Source of the DNA: an uncultured Coriobacteriaceae bacterium
GTDB taxonomy: Bacteria > Actinomycetota > Coriobacteriia > Coriobacteriales > Atopobiaceae
Length of the DNA stretch: 64,000 nt
Direction of reading: 5' to 3'
Assembly: GCA_902793465.1 (NCBI GenBank)
Contig: CADBDT010000001.1
Location: 1 to 64,000, forward strand
The number at the start of each line of letters is the position of its first letter. Position 1 is the stretch's first letter. Positions 1 to 8,252 of the stretch are shown piece after piece. Position numbers and translations under genes: made by a program. Below the pieces are notes generated by a model. The model was not told the origin of the DNA, ran no database searches, and saw nothing but the letters and a program-made list of their open reading frames with translations.

Positions 1-98
1 GATACTCCCCATCGGGTACATCGCGAGCAGGGCTTTCGTTGGAGTGCGGCTCATCCGCGATGTACCCGTAGGGGAATATCCCCAATGTGCACAGCGCT
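1..98. repeat. P-family palindromic element, truncated by window edge
   Basis: The left arm carries CCCCATCGGGTACATCGCG and the right arm CGCGATGTACCCGTAGGGG, around a loop of about 30 nt. Similar elements occur near 23.1, 45.1, 57.7 and 59.6 kb. The outer right arm continues into AATGTGCACAGCGC; its partner would lie left of the window. There is no T-tract, so this is not a classic intrinsic terminator. Confidence 0.75.
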
Positions 99-112
99 AA
101 CATCATGGCGTT

Positions 113-162
113 GGGATGCTCCCCATCGGGTACATCGCGATGTACCCGATGGGGAGCATCCC
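113..162. repeat. P-family element, loopless perfect palindrome
   Basis: A 50-bp palindrome made of the two P-family inner arms (GGGATGCTCCCC / GGGTACATCGCG) joined with no loop. It lies just downstream of the convergent lipoprotein gene. It looks like a P element that has lost its roughly 30-nt loop. Confidence 0.75.
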
Positions 163-200
163 CTTGCGGCACCCCACACCGACACGAGCCCTCGGACGTC

Positions 201-698
201 TTAGTCTTCGACCTCTCGTGCGCCACGCATTACGATGTGGTTGGGGCTGTCCATAAAGGCCATGCCCTTGACGGACGTGAGGTGCGTCCATTTGGTCATT
301 TCCACGGGCTCGGCAAAGTACACGTCAATGCGCTTCATGCCGTCCGTCACCTTTATCTCTTCGATCGCATCCGGTTCCCGAGGTGCAGCGTCGTCCGAGC
401 TCTCGGGCATGTCGTCGGGGCCAATGAGCGTAAGCATGCTCTCCTTGCCGCTCGCGCTGCCCTTGGTAATCATGCCTGTTACCTGCATGACCACGCCCTT
501 GTCCCATTCGTCCTTGTGGGAGTCAAAGTAGCTGAAGGCGGAGTCTACCCAGCTGTCCACCACAGGAGTGGCCTTTGCTACCTCGTTGGGGTCCACCTGC
601 TTGTCTTCGAAGGTGTTGTTTCCGCCTGCGTTGCCGCAGCCGCACACTACGAGTGCCAACGCAACAACCAGCACTCCCAAAAGTCTCCTAAACCTCAT
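201..698 (-). CDS. Small secreted lipoprotein of unknown function
   Basis: The protein has 165 aa. The start at 698 is chosen because the strong ribosome site AGAGGAG lies 6 nt upstream and because a signal peptide begins directly there (MRFRRLLGVLVVALALVVCGC). Its hydrophobic core ends in a lipobox-like VCGC, so the mature protein is probably lipid-anchored at a Cys near residue 20. The mature part is acidic, with no motif I recognise. It includes VVMQVTGMITKGSASGKE and ends VMRGAREVED. That stretch faintly recalls tRNA_anti-like/OB-fold lipoproteins, but this is only an impression. The gene stands alone and points toward the palindromes at the left edge. Confidence 0.75.
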   Translation of the reverse strand: MRFRRLLGVLVVALALVVCGCGNAGGNNTFEDKQVDPNEVAKATPVVDSWVDSAFSYFDSHKDEWDKGVVMQVTGMITKGSASGKESMLTLIGPDDMPESSDDAAPREPDAIEEIKVTDGMKRIDVYFAEPVEMTKWTHLTSVKGMAFMDSPNHIVMRGAREVED

Positions 699-953
699 TG
701 CATGCTCCTCTCGTTTGCCGTAAGGATGTTGCGTATACAAACGCCTTTGGAACGAGGATACGGCATCTTTGCATCCGTTTGAGTCGCGTCTAACGCGAGC
801 GCATGCGAAGTTGAAGCAAGCGGGTTGACAGTTAGGGAATGACAAAAGCGTCACCTTGCCGAGGTGTCCCAAATAGCCAATATGTTAAAAGACAGGCAGT
901 AATAGCATCCTGAATGCATTCTTGACGCATAATGGCGCCCATCCGAAAGACCA

Positions 954-1011
954 CTGGGCGGGAGCCCAGCCGGGCGGGACGTGGCTACACAGGTGGTGTG
1001 GAGTCCCTGCC
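954..1011 (+). promoter_or_regulatory. Structured 5' leader ahead of the ABC importer genes
   Basis: Two stems are visible upstream of the first binding-protein gene. One is a compact hairpin at 954-969 (CTGGGC/GCCCAG). The other is nested: GGCGGGAC (973-980) pairs with GTCCCTGCC (1003-1011), enclosing CTACAC/GTGTGG. It resembles no riboswitch consensus I know. It could be an attenuator or an mRNA-stability element. Confidence 0.35.
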
Positions 1012-1037
1012 ATGCGAAAGAGAAGGGATATCTCGGT

Positions 1038-1937
1038 ATGACTAGGAACAAGAGAGTATGTCTTATAGGCGCATTTGCCTGCCTATGCGCGTTCGTGCTC
1101 GTTCTGGCGGGTTGCGGTGGCAGCGGTCAGTCCACGTCGTCTGCGAGCAGCTCGTCCTCTTCGGCCGCGTCCGAAACCGCCTGGTACTCCAGCGCCAAGG
1201 CGGACGCCAATGGCTTCAAGCTTGCGGAGGAGGGCACCCTTATTGGTGTGTCCGACATGGCCTATCCGCCGCTCGAGTCTGTGGTGGAGGGCAAGTCCGA
1301 CCAGTACGAGGGCTTTGAGATTGACCTTACCACCGAGGTGGCCAAGCGCTGCGGCCTTACCATGAAGTGGCTCAGCCCCATGAAGTTTGACACCATCATC
1401 CCGCTCATAAAGCAGGGTGGCAAGGCCGACGTGGGCGTGTCGTCCTTTACCATTAACGACGAGCGTAAGAAGGAGATTGACTTTACCGACTCCTACATCG
1501 ACTCCAACCAGGCAATCGTAATGAAGAAGGGCTCCGACAAGAAGGGTGCCTCCGACACCGAGACCATCGAGAAGCTCAACGCCAAGGGCATTACGGTATG
1601 CGTACAGCAGGGAACCACCGGCGAGGAGTGGGTGCGCGAGAACCTGCCCAATGCCGAGTGCAAGCCCCTCGACAATGCCATCGACTGCCTGCAAAACCTG
1701 CAGTCCGAAAAGTGCCAGGCCGTTGTGGCCGACCTGCCCTGCATGGCCTTCTACTGCAAAGAGTCCTTTACGGACATGGAGGTGGCTGTGCAGATTCCTA
1801 CCGGCGAGTCCTACGGCATCGTAGTCTCCAAAGAGAACCCCGAGCTCACCAAGGCCATGAACAAGGCCATCCAGGATATGAAGGCCGACGGCACCATAGA
1901 CCAGATTATGAACAAGTGGTTTGGCGGCAACATCTAA
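1038..1937 (+). CDS. Polar amino-acid ABC transporter substrate-binding lipoprotein
   Basis: A 299-aa extracytoplasmic solute-binding protein of family 3. The start at 1038 puts a signal peptide at the N-terminus with lipobox VLAGC near residue 24, followed by a Ser/Ala-rich linker. The body has family-3 landmarks: LIGVSDMAYPPLE, YEGFEIDLTTEVAKRCG, DVGVSSFTINDERKKEIDFT, CVQQGTTGEEWV and the C-terminal IMNKWFGGN. It would deliver a polar amino acid to the permease encoded downstream. A second, paralogous binding protein follows about 100 nt later, behind a strong hairpin at 1993-2017, so the two may be expressed at different levels. The ligand cannot be read from the sequence. Confidence 0.9.
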   Translation: MTRNKRVCLIGAFACLCAFVLVLAGCGGSGQSTSSASSSSSSAASETAWYSSAKADANGFKLAEEGTLIGVSDMAYPPLESVVEGKSDQYEGFEIDLTTEVAKRCGLTMKWLSPMKFDTIIPLIKQGGKADVGVSSFTINDERKKEIDFTDSYIDSNQAIVMKKGSDKKGASDTETIEKLNAKGITVCVQQGTTGEEWVRENLPNAECKPLDNAIDCLQNLQSEKCQAVVADLPCMAFYCKESFTDMEVAVQIPTGESYGIVVSKENPELTKAMNKAIQDMKADGTIDQIMNKWFGGNI

Positions 1938-1992
1938 AGACCGCAACGCTTCGGAGTAATCCGAGGTCGTAACTCCATATGGGTAATGCGTA

Positions 1993-2017
1993 GCCGGGGC
2001 GCAAGAGGCGCCCCGGC
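1993..2017 (+). terminator. GC-rich hairpin between the two binding-protein genes
   Basis: GCCGGGGCG and CGCCCCGGC form a 9-bp stem with a 7-nt loop, 24 nt before the next start codon. No U-run follows. It is more likely an mRNA-stabilising or partial-termination hairpin inside the operon than a full terminator. Confidence 0.5.
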
Positions 2018-2040
2018 ATGTCTAGTAGAAAGGGACAGCA

Positions 2041-2892
2041 ATGAAAAAGAGGGTTTCTATACTGGCTGCGGTCGCGTGTATGCTAGGTGTTGTGGCGCTG
2101 GTGCTTGCTGGTTGCGGTGGCGGTGCGAGCTCGGCCGCAAGCGCGTCTGCCGCGAGCACGTCTGCCTCCACGGCATCGGACGGTTCGTACAAGCTGGTAG
2201 AAAACGGAACGCTAACCTGCGTGTCCGAGATTGGCTTCCCGCCATTCGAGTACATGGAGGAAGGCTCCACCGAGCCTGTTGGCTTCGACATCGACGTTGC
2301 CAACGAGGTTGCCAAGCGCATGGGCCTTACCTGCAAGTTCCTGCCCAGCCAGAACTTCGACACGCTCCTTACCACCATTAGCGAGGGTTCCAAGGCCGAC
2401 ATTGCCATTGCTGGCATAACAATTCAGGCCGACCGCGCCAAGACGGTGGACTTTAGCGATCCCTACTACTCCTCCAACCAGGCTCTTATTGTAAAGAAGG
2501 GGAGCGGCGAGACGCTCGAGTCGCTTAACGCCACAGGAAAGACGGTTGCCTGCCAGCGCGGCACGACGGGCGACACGTGGATTAGCGAGAACCTGGCCAG
2601 CGCCGAGAAGAAGGCCCTGGACGACGTGGCAGCTGGTCTTGCGGGGGTCTCCACTGGTACCTACAGCGCGTACGTTATAGACCTTCCCGTGGCAGAGAAG
2701 CAGCTCAACGACTACAAGGACCTGGAGATAATCGAGAAGATTGCCACGGGCGAGGAGTACGGCATCGCCATTTCCAAGAATAATCCCGAGCTCGCAAAGG
2801 CAATCAACAAGGCTCTAGGCGAGATGAAGGCCGACGGCACCCTGGAAAAGCTCACCGCCAAGTGGCTGAGCGGCCAAGCGGCAAGTGCATAG
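2041..2892 (+). CDS. Second polar amino-acid ABC transporter binding lipoprotein
   Basis: A 283-aa family-3 solute-binding lipoprotein, paralogous to the preceding gene. The N-terminus is MKKRVSILAAVACMLGVVAL, with lipobox VLAGC and a Ser/Ala-rich tether. Characteristic segments are TCVSEIGFPPFEYMEE, PVGFDIDVANEVAKRMG, ADIAIAGITIQADRAKTVDF, ACQRGTTGDTW and EYGIAISKNNPELAKAINKAL. The ribosome site is AGAAAGGG upstream of ATG. The gene ends 10 nt before the permease start. Two binding proteins feeding one permease suggests a widened substrate range, or affinities tuned to different ligands (inference). Confidence 0.92.
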   Translation: MKKRVSILAAVACMLGVVALVLAGCGGGASSAASASAASTSASTASDGSYKLVENGTLTCVSEIGFPPFEYMEEGSTEPVGFDIDVANEVAKRMGLTCKFLPSQNFDTLLTTISEGSKADIAIAGITIQADRAKTVDFSDPYYSSNQALIVKKGSGETLESLNATGKTVACQRGTTGDTWISENLASAEKKALDDVAAGLAGVSTGTYSAYVIDLPVAEKQLNDYKDLEIIEKIATGEEYGIAISKNNPELAKAINKALGEMKADGTLEKLTAKWLSGQAASA

Positions 2893-2902
2893 GAGTACGC
2901 AC

Positions 2903-4306
2903 GTGAAACGCATATGTAAACGTATTTTGAGCGTCCTTCTGGTGGCATGCGCGCTGGTGCTGGCGGGTAGTCTTGTGGCTGCCCCTGCACAGGCACTTAC
3001 CACCGAGAAGGCCACGGCGCGTCCCAACGAGGACGGCGGCTCGGGCGTTATTGGTGGCATACCCACGCGCCTTACCTGGGAGGGCGTCGTTGAGCCGGGA
3101 GAGCAGATTGCCTCCGTTACGCTCATGCTTCCCGATACAGGAAAGTTTGACGACTCCACCACCAAGGTTACGGTCCTTGACGGACTCAACCGTACGCCCA
3201 TTGAGGGAAAGACAAACATTGCCGCCAACGTTCTTGGCGTAGAGCTCTCTGAGCCCGCCAAGGAGGGCTACAAGCTTCGTTTGGAGATAGAGGACACGGT
3301 GTTTCCTCCCGAAGGCGGCGACGTGGTGGTAAATGGCACCTATACAACTGCGGACGGCAGCACAAAAGACCTCGCTCCCTCCAAGCCCATATCCACCATT
3401 TCCAACACCTGGGTGCAGCAGGTAGTTACCTGGCTTGACCAACAGCCTTGGGTGCAGGCTTGGAACTCCAACCAGTTTTTGGGCATGTTCCTTAAGCCCC
3501 AGCTCATCGTAACGTCGCTCTTCTCGCTGTTCCCCGGTTGGCTCGTGTGCCTTGGCATCGTGATTGTTGCCTACCCGTTTGCCATCCTGCTTGGCCTGGT
3601 GTTTGCGCTTATGAAGCTAAGCAAGTTTAGGGTGCTGCGCGCCATTGCCGTGGTATACATTAACGTCTTGCGTGGAACCCCGCTGTTCCTGCAGATCTAC
3701 ATCATGTTCTTTGGTCTGCCCATGATGCACATAAACATTGACAACAACGTGCTGGGCGTAATAGTTATGGCCATAAACTCGTCGGCCTACCTTGCCGAGA
3801 TCTTCCGTGCCGGCATCGAGTCGATTCCCGTTGGTCAATACGAGGCGGCGGCGAGCTTGGGTATGGGTAGGCTCATGACCATGGTGCACATTATTCTGCC
3901 GCAGACCGTGCGCCGCGTTATTCCCACCGTTACCAGCGACTTTATTATGGCGTTCAAGGACACCTCGCTGCTTTCGTCGGTGGGCGTAATGGAGCTCATG
4001 ATGTTTGCAAAGAACCTTACCTCGGTTTCCGGCAACATGACCCCCTACGTTACGGCTGCCATCTTCTACCTCATTGTTACGCTGCCGCTCATCAAGGTGG
4101 TGTCGACTATCGAGAAGCGCATTGCACGCTCCGAGCGCGGCGCCGGCCCCAGGCCCAAGGCCAAGGCTGCGAATGACGAGCAGGTAGACGAGGAGACACC
4201 AGCGCAAGAGAACGGCGCCACCCCCGAGGCGTCGTTGGCGTCGGCGCTCAGCGCGCCGTTTAAGGCGGGCACGAGCGTGTTTGGAGGTGTGGCCGATGTT
4301 CGATAA
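2903..4306 (+). CDS. Amino-acid ABC permease with an extracytoplasmic N-terminal domain
   Basis: A 467-aa His/Glu/Gln/Arg/opine-family permease. The GTG at 2903 is chosen because TAGGAG sits 7 nt upstream and the signal-like segment begins there. Residues about 1-32 are a signal peptide or first membrane helix. Residues about 35-150 are a soluble beta-rich domain with no transport motif, probably exported. The permease core follows, with the EAA-type loop [21 protein letters not shown]. Family members are usually 210-250 aa, so the first half is an extension. The tail after the last helix is charged and Ala-rich. The gene overlaps the ATPase gene by 11 nt. Confidence 0.87.
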   Translation: MKRICKRILSVLLVACALVLAGSLVAAPAQALTTEKATARPNEDGGSGVIGGIPTRLTWEGVVEPGEQIASVTLMLPDTGKFDDSTTKVTVLDGLNRTPIEGKTNIAANVLGVELSEPAKEGYKLRLEIEDTVFPPEGGDVVVNGTYTTADGSTKDLAPSKPISTISNTWVQQVVTWLDQQPWVQAWNSNQFLGMFLKPQLIVTSLFSLFPGWLVCLGIVIVAYPFAILLGLVFALMKLSKFRVLRAIAVVYINVLRGTPLFLQIYIMFFGLPMMHINIDNNVLGVIVMAINSSAYLAEIFRAGIESIPVGQYEAAASLGMGRLMTMVHIILPQTVRRVIPTVTSDFIMAFKDTSLLSSVGVMELMMFAKNLTSVSGNMTPYVTAAIFYLIVTLPLIKVVSTIEKRIARSERGAGPRPKAKAANDEQVDEETPAQENGATPEASLASALSAPFKAGTSVFGGVADVR

Positions 4307-5177
4307 GGCAAAGGCACGGGTCGATGCCCGTCGCGAGGCAAGGCAGGTGCCGCCACCACTCGATCCAGAGCAGGCAGCCAAGGAGGCTCACGAGCGTGAC
4401 AAGGGCCTTACCAAGCATCACTTTGAGCCGCACGAGCATCCCTGCGTGCGCATAGAGCACCTTATGAAGACGTTCGACGGCGAAACGCAGGTTCTTACCG
4501 ACGTTAACCTTACTGTGTGGCCCGGCGAGGTGGTATGCGTGCTGGGACCCTCGGGTTCGGGCAAGTCCACCATGCTGCGCTGCATCAACCTCTTGGAAAC
4601 GCCTACGGCTGGCCACATTCTTATTGAGGACAAGGAGATAACGGGACATCTGCCAACCAAGGAGGTCAACAAGCTGCGTCAGAACCTGGGCATGGTGTTC
4701 CAGAGCTTCAACCTCTTTCCAAACCTCACTGCCAAGGGCAATGTAATGATTGGACAGACCAAGGTCCTAAAGAAGTCGAAGGAAGAGGCCGAAGCTGAGG
4801 CGCTAAAGCAGCTTGATGCCGTGGGACTTGGCGACCGCGCCGACTTTAAGCCGGCACAGCTCTCTGGCGGTCAGCAACAGCGTGTGGCCATTGCCCGCGC
4901 CGTGGCCATGCATCCCGACATCCTACTGTTTGACGAGCCCACCTCCGCGCTCGACCCCGAGCTCGTGCGTGGCGTCTTGGACGTTATGCGCGACTTGGCA
5001 GAAAACGGCGGCATGACCATGATCGTGGTAACGCACGAGATGGGCTTTGCTCGCGAGGTTGCCGACCGCGTGGTGTTTATGGAAGGCGGCGTTGTGGTTG
5101 AGCAGGGAACACCGGAGCAGGTGTTCGACAATCCCCAGCACAATCGCACGGCCGAGTTCCTGGGTAGCATAGGCTAG
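4296..5177 (+). CDS. Polar amino-acid ABC transporter ATP-binding protein (GlnQ type)
   Basis: A 293-aa ATPase that energises the importer. The start at 4296 has GGAGGT 7 nt upstream. About 45 charged residues precede the canonical domain, an unusually long N-terminus for this family. Visible motifs are Walker [11 protein letters not shown]-loop FQSFNLFPN, signature LSGGQQQR, Walker [15 protein letters not shown] and the switch histidine in VVTHEMGFA. It closes the operon SBP-SBP-permease-ATPase. The long hairpin at 5232-5386 lies immediately downstream. Confidence 0.93.
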   Translation: MFDKAKARVDARREARQVPPPLDPEQAAKEAHERDKGLTKHHFEPHEHPCVRIEHLMKTFDGETQVLTDVNLTVWPGEVVCVLGPSGSGKSTMLRCINLLETPTAGHILIEDKEITGHLPTKEVNKLRQNLGMVFQSFNLFPNLTAKGNVMIGQTKVLKKSKEEAEAEALKQLDAVGLGDRADFKPAQLSGGQQQRVAIARAVAMHPDILLFDEPTSALDPELVRGVLDVMRDLAENGGMTMIVVTHEMGFAREVADRVVFMEGGVVVEQGTPEQVFDNPQHNRTAEFLGSIG

Positions 5178-5231
5178 GGAAGATCGGGACAACATATAGG
5201 GGATGCGTCTAGTGTTCATCGTGATATGAGG

Positions 5232-5386
5232 TGCACGTAGCCTGCCCCCAAAGAGAGGCCAAATCCTTTAGGCGCCATGGACAAGCGCCGTGCTCAGACA
5301 GTCCTCACTTCGTTGCGGAACTGCGCGCGGCTGCTTTCCATGGTGCCTTGCGGATTTGGCCTCTCTTTGGGGGCAGTCTACGTGCA
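5232..5386. repeat. H-family long hairpin after the importer operon
   Basis: Arms of about 50 bp pair almost perfectly (TGCACGTAG...CCCCCAAAGAGAGGCC with GGCCTCTCTTTGGGGG...CTACGTGCA). They enclose the family core, GCCGTGCTCAGACAGTCC and GCGGAACTGCGCGCGGC. The same core recurs at 8.1, 12.3, 42.5 and 47.8 kb and inside sufD with different arms. The rest of the 5178-5541 gap is AT-richer and presumably carries the promoter of the next gene; no convincing -35/-10 pair was found. Confidence 0.8.
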
Positions 5387-5541
5387 TAGTGTTTTTCGGA
5401 CGACCTGTTAGGGAAGTGTGACCCTTGCCATAACTCCAATAATATATGGGTTTTGGTTCTTCTTCGTTCGTTTTCCGCGCACTGTGGTAATATCTTTAGG
5501 ATTTTTCTGCGAATAACATAGGACTCGGGGGCATTACTTCC

Positions 5542-6216
5542 ATGCACCACAAGAACATCTTGCTTCTATCACGGTCGACCAGACATCACGAGCGCATGCG
5601 TGACCTTGCCCGTTCTCTGGATGTCTCCATTGCCCTGTCTTCTCCCGAGACCTTTTCTCAGGCTGTATCTTCTGGACGCGAGTTTGACCTCGTGATACTG
5701 GACATAGCCGGTTTGGACGAAGACACGGTAAATGCCGTTGACTCATACGTTGCCGACAACGGTTTTGTGCCCATCCTGTTTGTGGTGGACGAAGACAGGC
5801 TTGCTGGCCTGCGTATGCCGGTACAGGGTCGCAACGACTTTATTTTGTCGTCAGCTGGTTCGGCGGAGTTTGAGGTCCGCAGCAAGATGCTGCTGTGGCC
5901 GGGCGAAGAAAGTGCTCCCGCCGACATTGTTACCGTGGACAACATGGCCATAAATCTGGCCACCTACCAGGTGTACATAGACGGGGATCCAGTAGATCTT
6001 ACGCTTATGGAGTACTCGCTGCTGTCGTTTTTGGCAACGCACCCCTCGCGTGCGTATTCCAGGGAAACGCTGTTGCACCGCGTGTGGGGTTTCGAGTACT
6101 GCGGCGGCACGCGTACCGTGGACGTGCACATTCGTCGCGTGCGCTCCAAGGTTGGTCCGCAGGTTGCATCCCACATTGTTACGGTTCGCGGCGTGGGATA
6201 CCTCTTTAAGCTGTAG
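5542..6216 (+). CDS. Atypical OmpR-family response regulator, orphan
   Basis: A 224-aa transcription factor. Residues 1-115 form a receiver-like domain and residues about 128-224 a winged helix (LTLMEYSLLSFLATHP, RETLLHRVWGF, TVDVHIRRVRSKV, IVTVRGVGYLFKL). The receiver keeps the phosphorylatable-type Asp in LVILDIAG but lacks the acidic pair after beta-1 (it reads LLLSRSTRHH) and the conserved Lys near the end. It is therefore probably not controlled by ordinary phosphotransfer. No histidine kinase is adjacent. GlnR of actinobacteria has a similar degenerate receiver. The target genes are unknown. Confidence 0.8.
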   Translation: MHHKNILLLSRSTRHHERMRDLARSLDVSIALSSPETFSQAVSSGREFDLVILDIAGLDEDTVNAVDSYVADNGFVPILFVVDEDRLAGLRMPVQGRNDFILSSAGSAEFEVRSKMLLWPGEESAPADIVTVDNMAINLATYQVYIDGDPVDLTLMEYSLLSFLATHPSRAYSRETLLHRVWGFEYCGGTRTVDVHIRRVRSKVGPQVASHIVTVRGVGYLFKL

Positions 6217-6388
6217 GTTACTGCTAAAAACCGGACGGCGGAATTGTCTTCGGAGTATTTTCTCGCGACAATTGTTTTAAGAAAACCAGAAGTCTTGTTC
6301 TACAAGTGTGAATGTTTGGCGCGTGCGCAATGCGAGTGCGGCAGATGGGTACATTCACTAGGTAGCTTGTAAGAGAAAGGCAAGGGCT

Positions 6389-7999
6389 ATGTCTATCGAC
6401 AATAACGGCGGTCAGCCGCCTGTTCCCAGCAACGATATAAATCGGGGCCAAGCACCTCAAGGTAATCCTGCTCCCCAGCAGCCGACTCCCCAACAGCCTG
6501 CGCCTCAGCGACCTGCACCGCAGAGGCCAGCGCCACAGAGGCCAGCGCCAGAGAGGCCGTCGCCGCAGCGGCCTATGCCGCAGGGCACAGCTCCTCAGCC
6601 GCGGGTTCAGGTAAATGCCGACTATCAGCCGCAGGGGCAACCCGGACAGAGCCCCTACGCGTCGCAGCCGAGTGCCCCGCAGCAGGCACCTGCAACCAAA
6701 TCTGGTGGCGTGTGGAAGGGCGTTGTTGCCGGAGCCGTGGCAGGAGCGGTGGTTTCGCTTCTTGTGGTACTGGTGCTCATGCTTACGGGCGTTATTGGAG
6801 GCGGTCGACAGCAAATTAGTAGCGGCAGCGCCAGCAACCAAACAATTAACATTGCCACATCGGACGACGCTACGGTAGACGAGGCCGTAGCCGCCAAATG
6901 CCTTCCTTCGGTGGTGTCCATATACGTTCAAAGCAACGAAGGAACGGGAATTGGCTCGGGCGTAATCTTGGACAAAGACGGCAACATTATTACCAACTGG
7001 CATGTTGCTGGCGATGCCAAGTCCATATCCGTAACCATGGGAGGGCAGAGCTACGATGCCACGCTGGTTGGTGGCGACTCCTCGAGCGACATTGCCGTTA
7101 TAAAGGCCGACTTTAAGGGTGCAGAGGTAACGCCCATAGAGGTTGGCGACTCGTCTCAGCTCGTGGTGGGCGACTGGGTTATGACCTTGGGCAGTCCCTT
7201 GGGGCTGGATCAGTCTGCTTCGTCGGGTATCGTGAGCGCACTGTATCGCAACCAGCTTATGACAGGTGCAACGGGCAACACCATATACACCAACCTCATT
7301 CAGGTGGACGCGGCCATTAACGGTGGCAACTCCGGCGGCGCGCTGGTTAACGAAAAGGGCCAGCTGGTTGGCATAAACACGCTGTATGCAAACGGATCGG
7401 GCGTCGAATCGTTTTCGGGCATTGGATTTGCGATACCGGGCAACTATGCGGTAGAGATTGCCAACAAGACAATTAAGGGCGAAAAGATTACCCATGCCTA
7501 CATTGGCGTTTCGTGCAATACCGTAAACGCTCAAAACGCGCAGGCAAACCACCTGTCCGTAAACCAGGGCGCCTATATTGCAGAGGTTACCGAGGGAGGA
7601 CCCGCACAGCAGGCTGGCCTGCAAAAGGGCGACATCGTGACCAAGATTGGCGACCACGAGGTTACCTCTGCCGACGGGCTCATTCTTGCGGTGCGCTCGT
7701 ATGCGGTGGGCGACTCGGTGGACGTAACGTTTATGCGTGGCTCCAAGGAGCAGACCGTAAGCGTAAAGCTTGGCTCGGACGAAGAGCTCCAAAAGCAGCA
7801 GGAAGAGGCCAGCCGTCAGCAGCAGAACCAATACCAGCAACAGCTCGATGAATACGAGCAGTACTTTAACCAGCAGCAGAACCAGAATCAGAATATGAAC
7901 CAGAACCAAACATGGCCATGGGACTCCTACGAATTCCCCTGGGAGATGTGGAACTGGGACAACAACACCCAAGGCAATCCGGGGGTGTACACGAGGTAA
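6389..7999 (+). CDS. HtrA/DegP-type membrane-anchored serine protease with PDZ domain
   Basis: A 536-aa protein. Residues 1-108 are a cytoplasmic Pro/Gln-rich region with QRPAP repeats. A membrane helix spans about 111-138. The trypsin-like domain contains the catalytic triad His205 (TNWHVAG), Asp234 (SSDIAVIK) and Ser315 (NGGNSGGAL). A PDZ domain follows (AYIAEVTEGGPAQQAGLQ...). The C-terminus is a Gln/Asn-rich tail ending in aromatic residues. Family role: quality control of proteins outside the membrane, with the PDZ domain sensing misfolded substrates. It is a single-gene unit, followed by the H-family hairpin at 8015-8172. Confidence 0.93.
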   Translation: MSIDNNGGQPPVPSNDINRGQAPQGNPAPQQPTPQQPAPQRPAPQRPAPQRPAPERPSPQRPMPQGTAPQPRVQVNADYQPQGQPGQSPYASQPSAPQQAPATKSGGVWKGVVAGAVAGAVVSLLVVLVLMLTGVIGGGRQQISSGSASNQTINIATSDDATVDEAVAAKCLPSVVSIYVQSNEGTGIGSGVILDKDGNIITNWHVAGDAKSISVTMGGQSYDATLVGGDSSSDIAVIKADFKGAEVTPIEVGDSSQLVVGDWVMTLGSPLGLDQSASSGIVSALYRNQLMTGATGNTIYTNLIQVDAAINGGNSGGALVNEKGQLVGINTLYANGSGVESFSGIGFAIPGNYAVEIANKTIKGEKITHAYIGVSCNTVNAQNAQANHLSVNQGAYIAEVTEGGPAQQAGLQKGDIVTKIGDHEVTSADGLILAVRSYAVGDSVDVTFMRGSKEQTVSVKLGSDEELQKQQEEASRQQQNQYQQQLDEYEQYFNQQQNQNQNMNQNQTWPWDSYEFPWEMWNWDNNTQGNPGVYTR

Positions 8000-8014
8000 G
8001 TTTTACGACGAAGG

Positions 8015-8172
8015 CCCCAATTTGTCCTGCCCCTAAAGAGGCGTCGAATCCTTCCGGTGGCCCAAAAAGCGCCGTGCTCAAACAATCTTCGCATAGCTGC
8101 GGAACTGCGCGCGGCTGCTTTTTGGGCCGCCTCACGGATTCGACGCCTCTTTAGGGGCGGGACAAATTGGGG
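8015..8172. repeat. H-family long hairpin between htrA and sbcD
   Basis: Outer arms CCCCAATTTGTC/GACAAATTGGGG and inner arms CCCCTAAAGAGGCGTC/GACGCCTCTTTAGGGG enclose the core (GCCGTGCTCAAACAATC, GCGGAACTGCGCGCGGC). The arms are about 55 bp. The inner arm sequence is shared with the copy at 12.3 kb, so sbcDC lies between two close relatives. Confidence 0.8.
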
Positions 8173-8252
8173 ACAATCCCTTAGTTATGGTCCCCGATAC
8201 GGCATAATATGCTTACGAATCTACCTGCCAAACATCTATTGATTGGACATAA

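Noticed and set aside
954-1011. Known riboswitch (SAM, lysine, glycine, glutamine classes considered)
   Set aside because: No consensus core of these classes could be matched; kept only as an unclassified leader.
6224-7972. 582-codon minus-strand frame opposite htrA
   Set aside because: Low-complexity antisense of the protease gene, especially of its Gln/Pro repeats.
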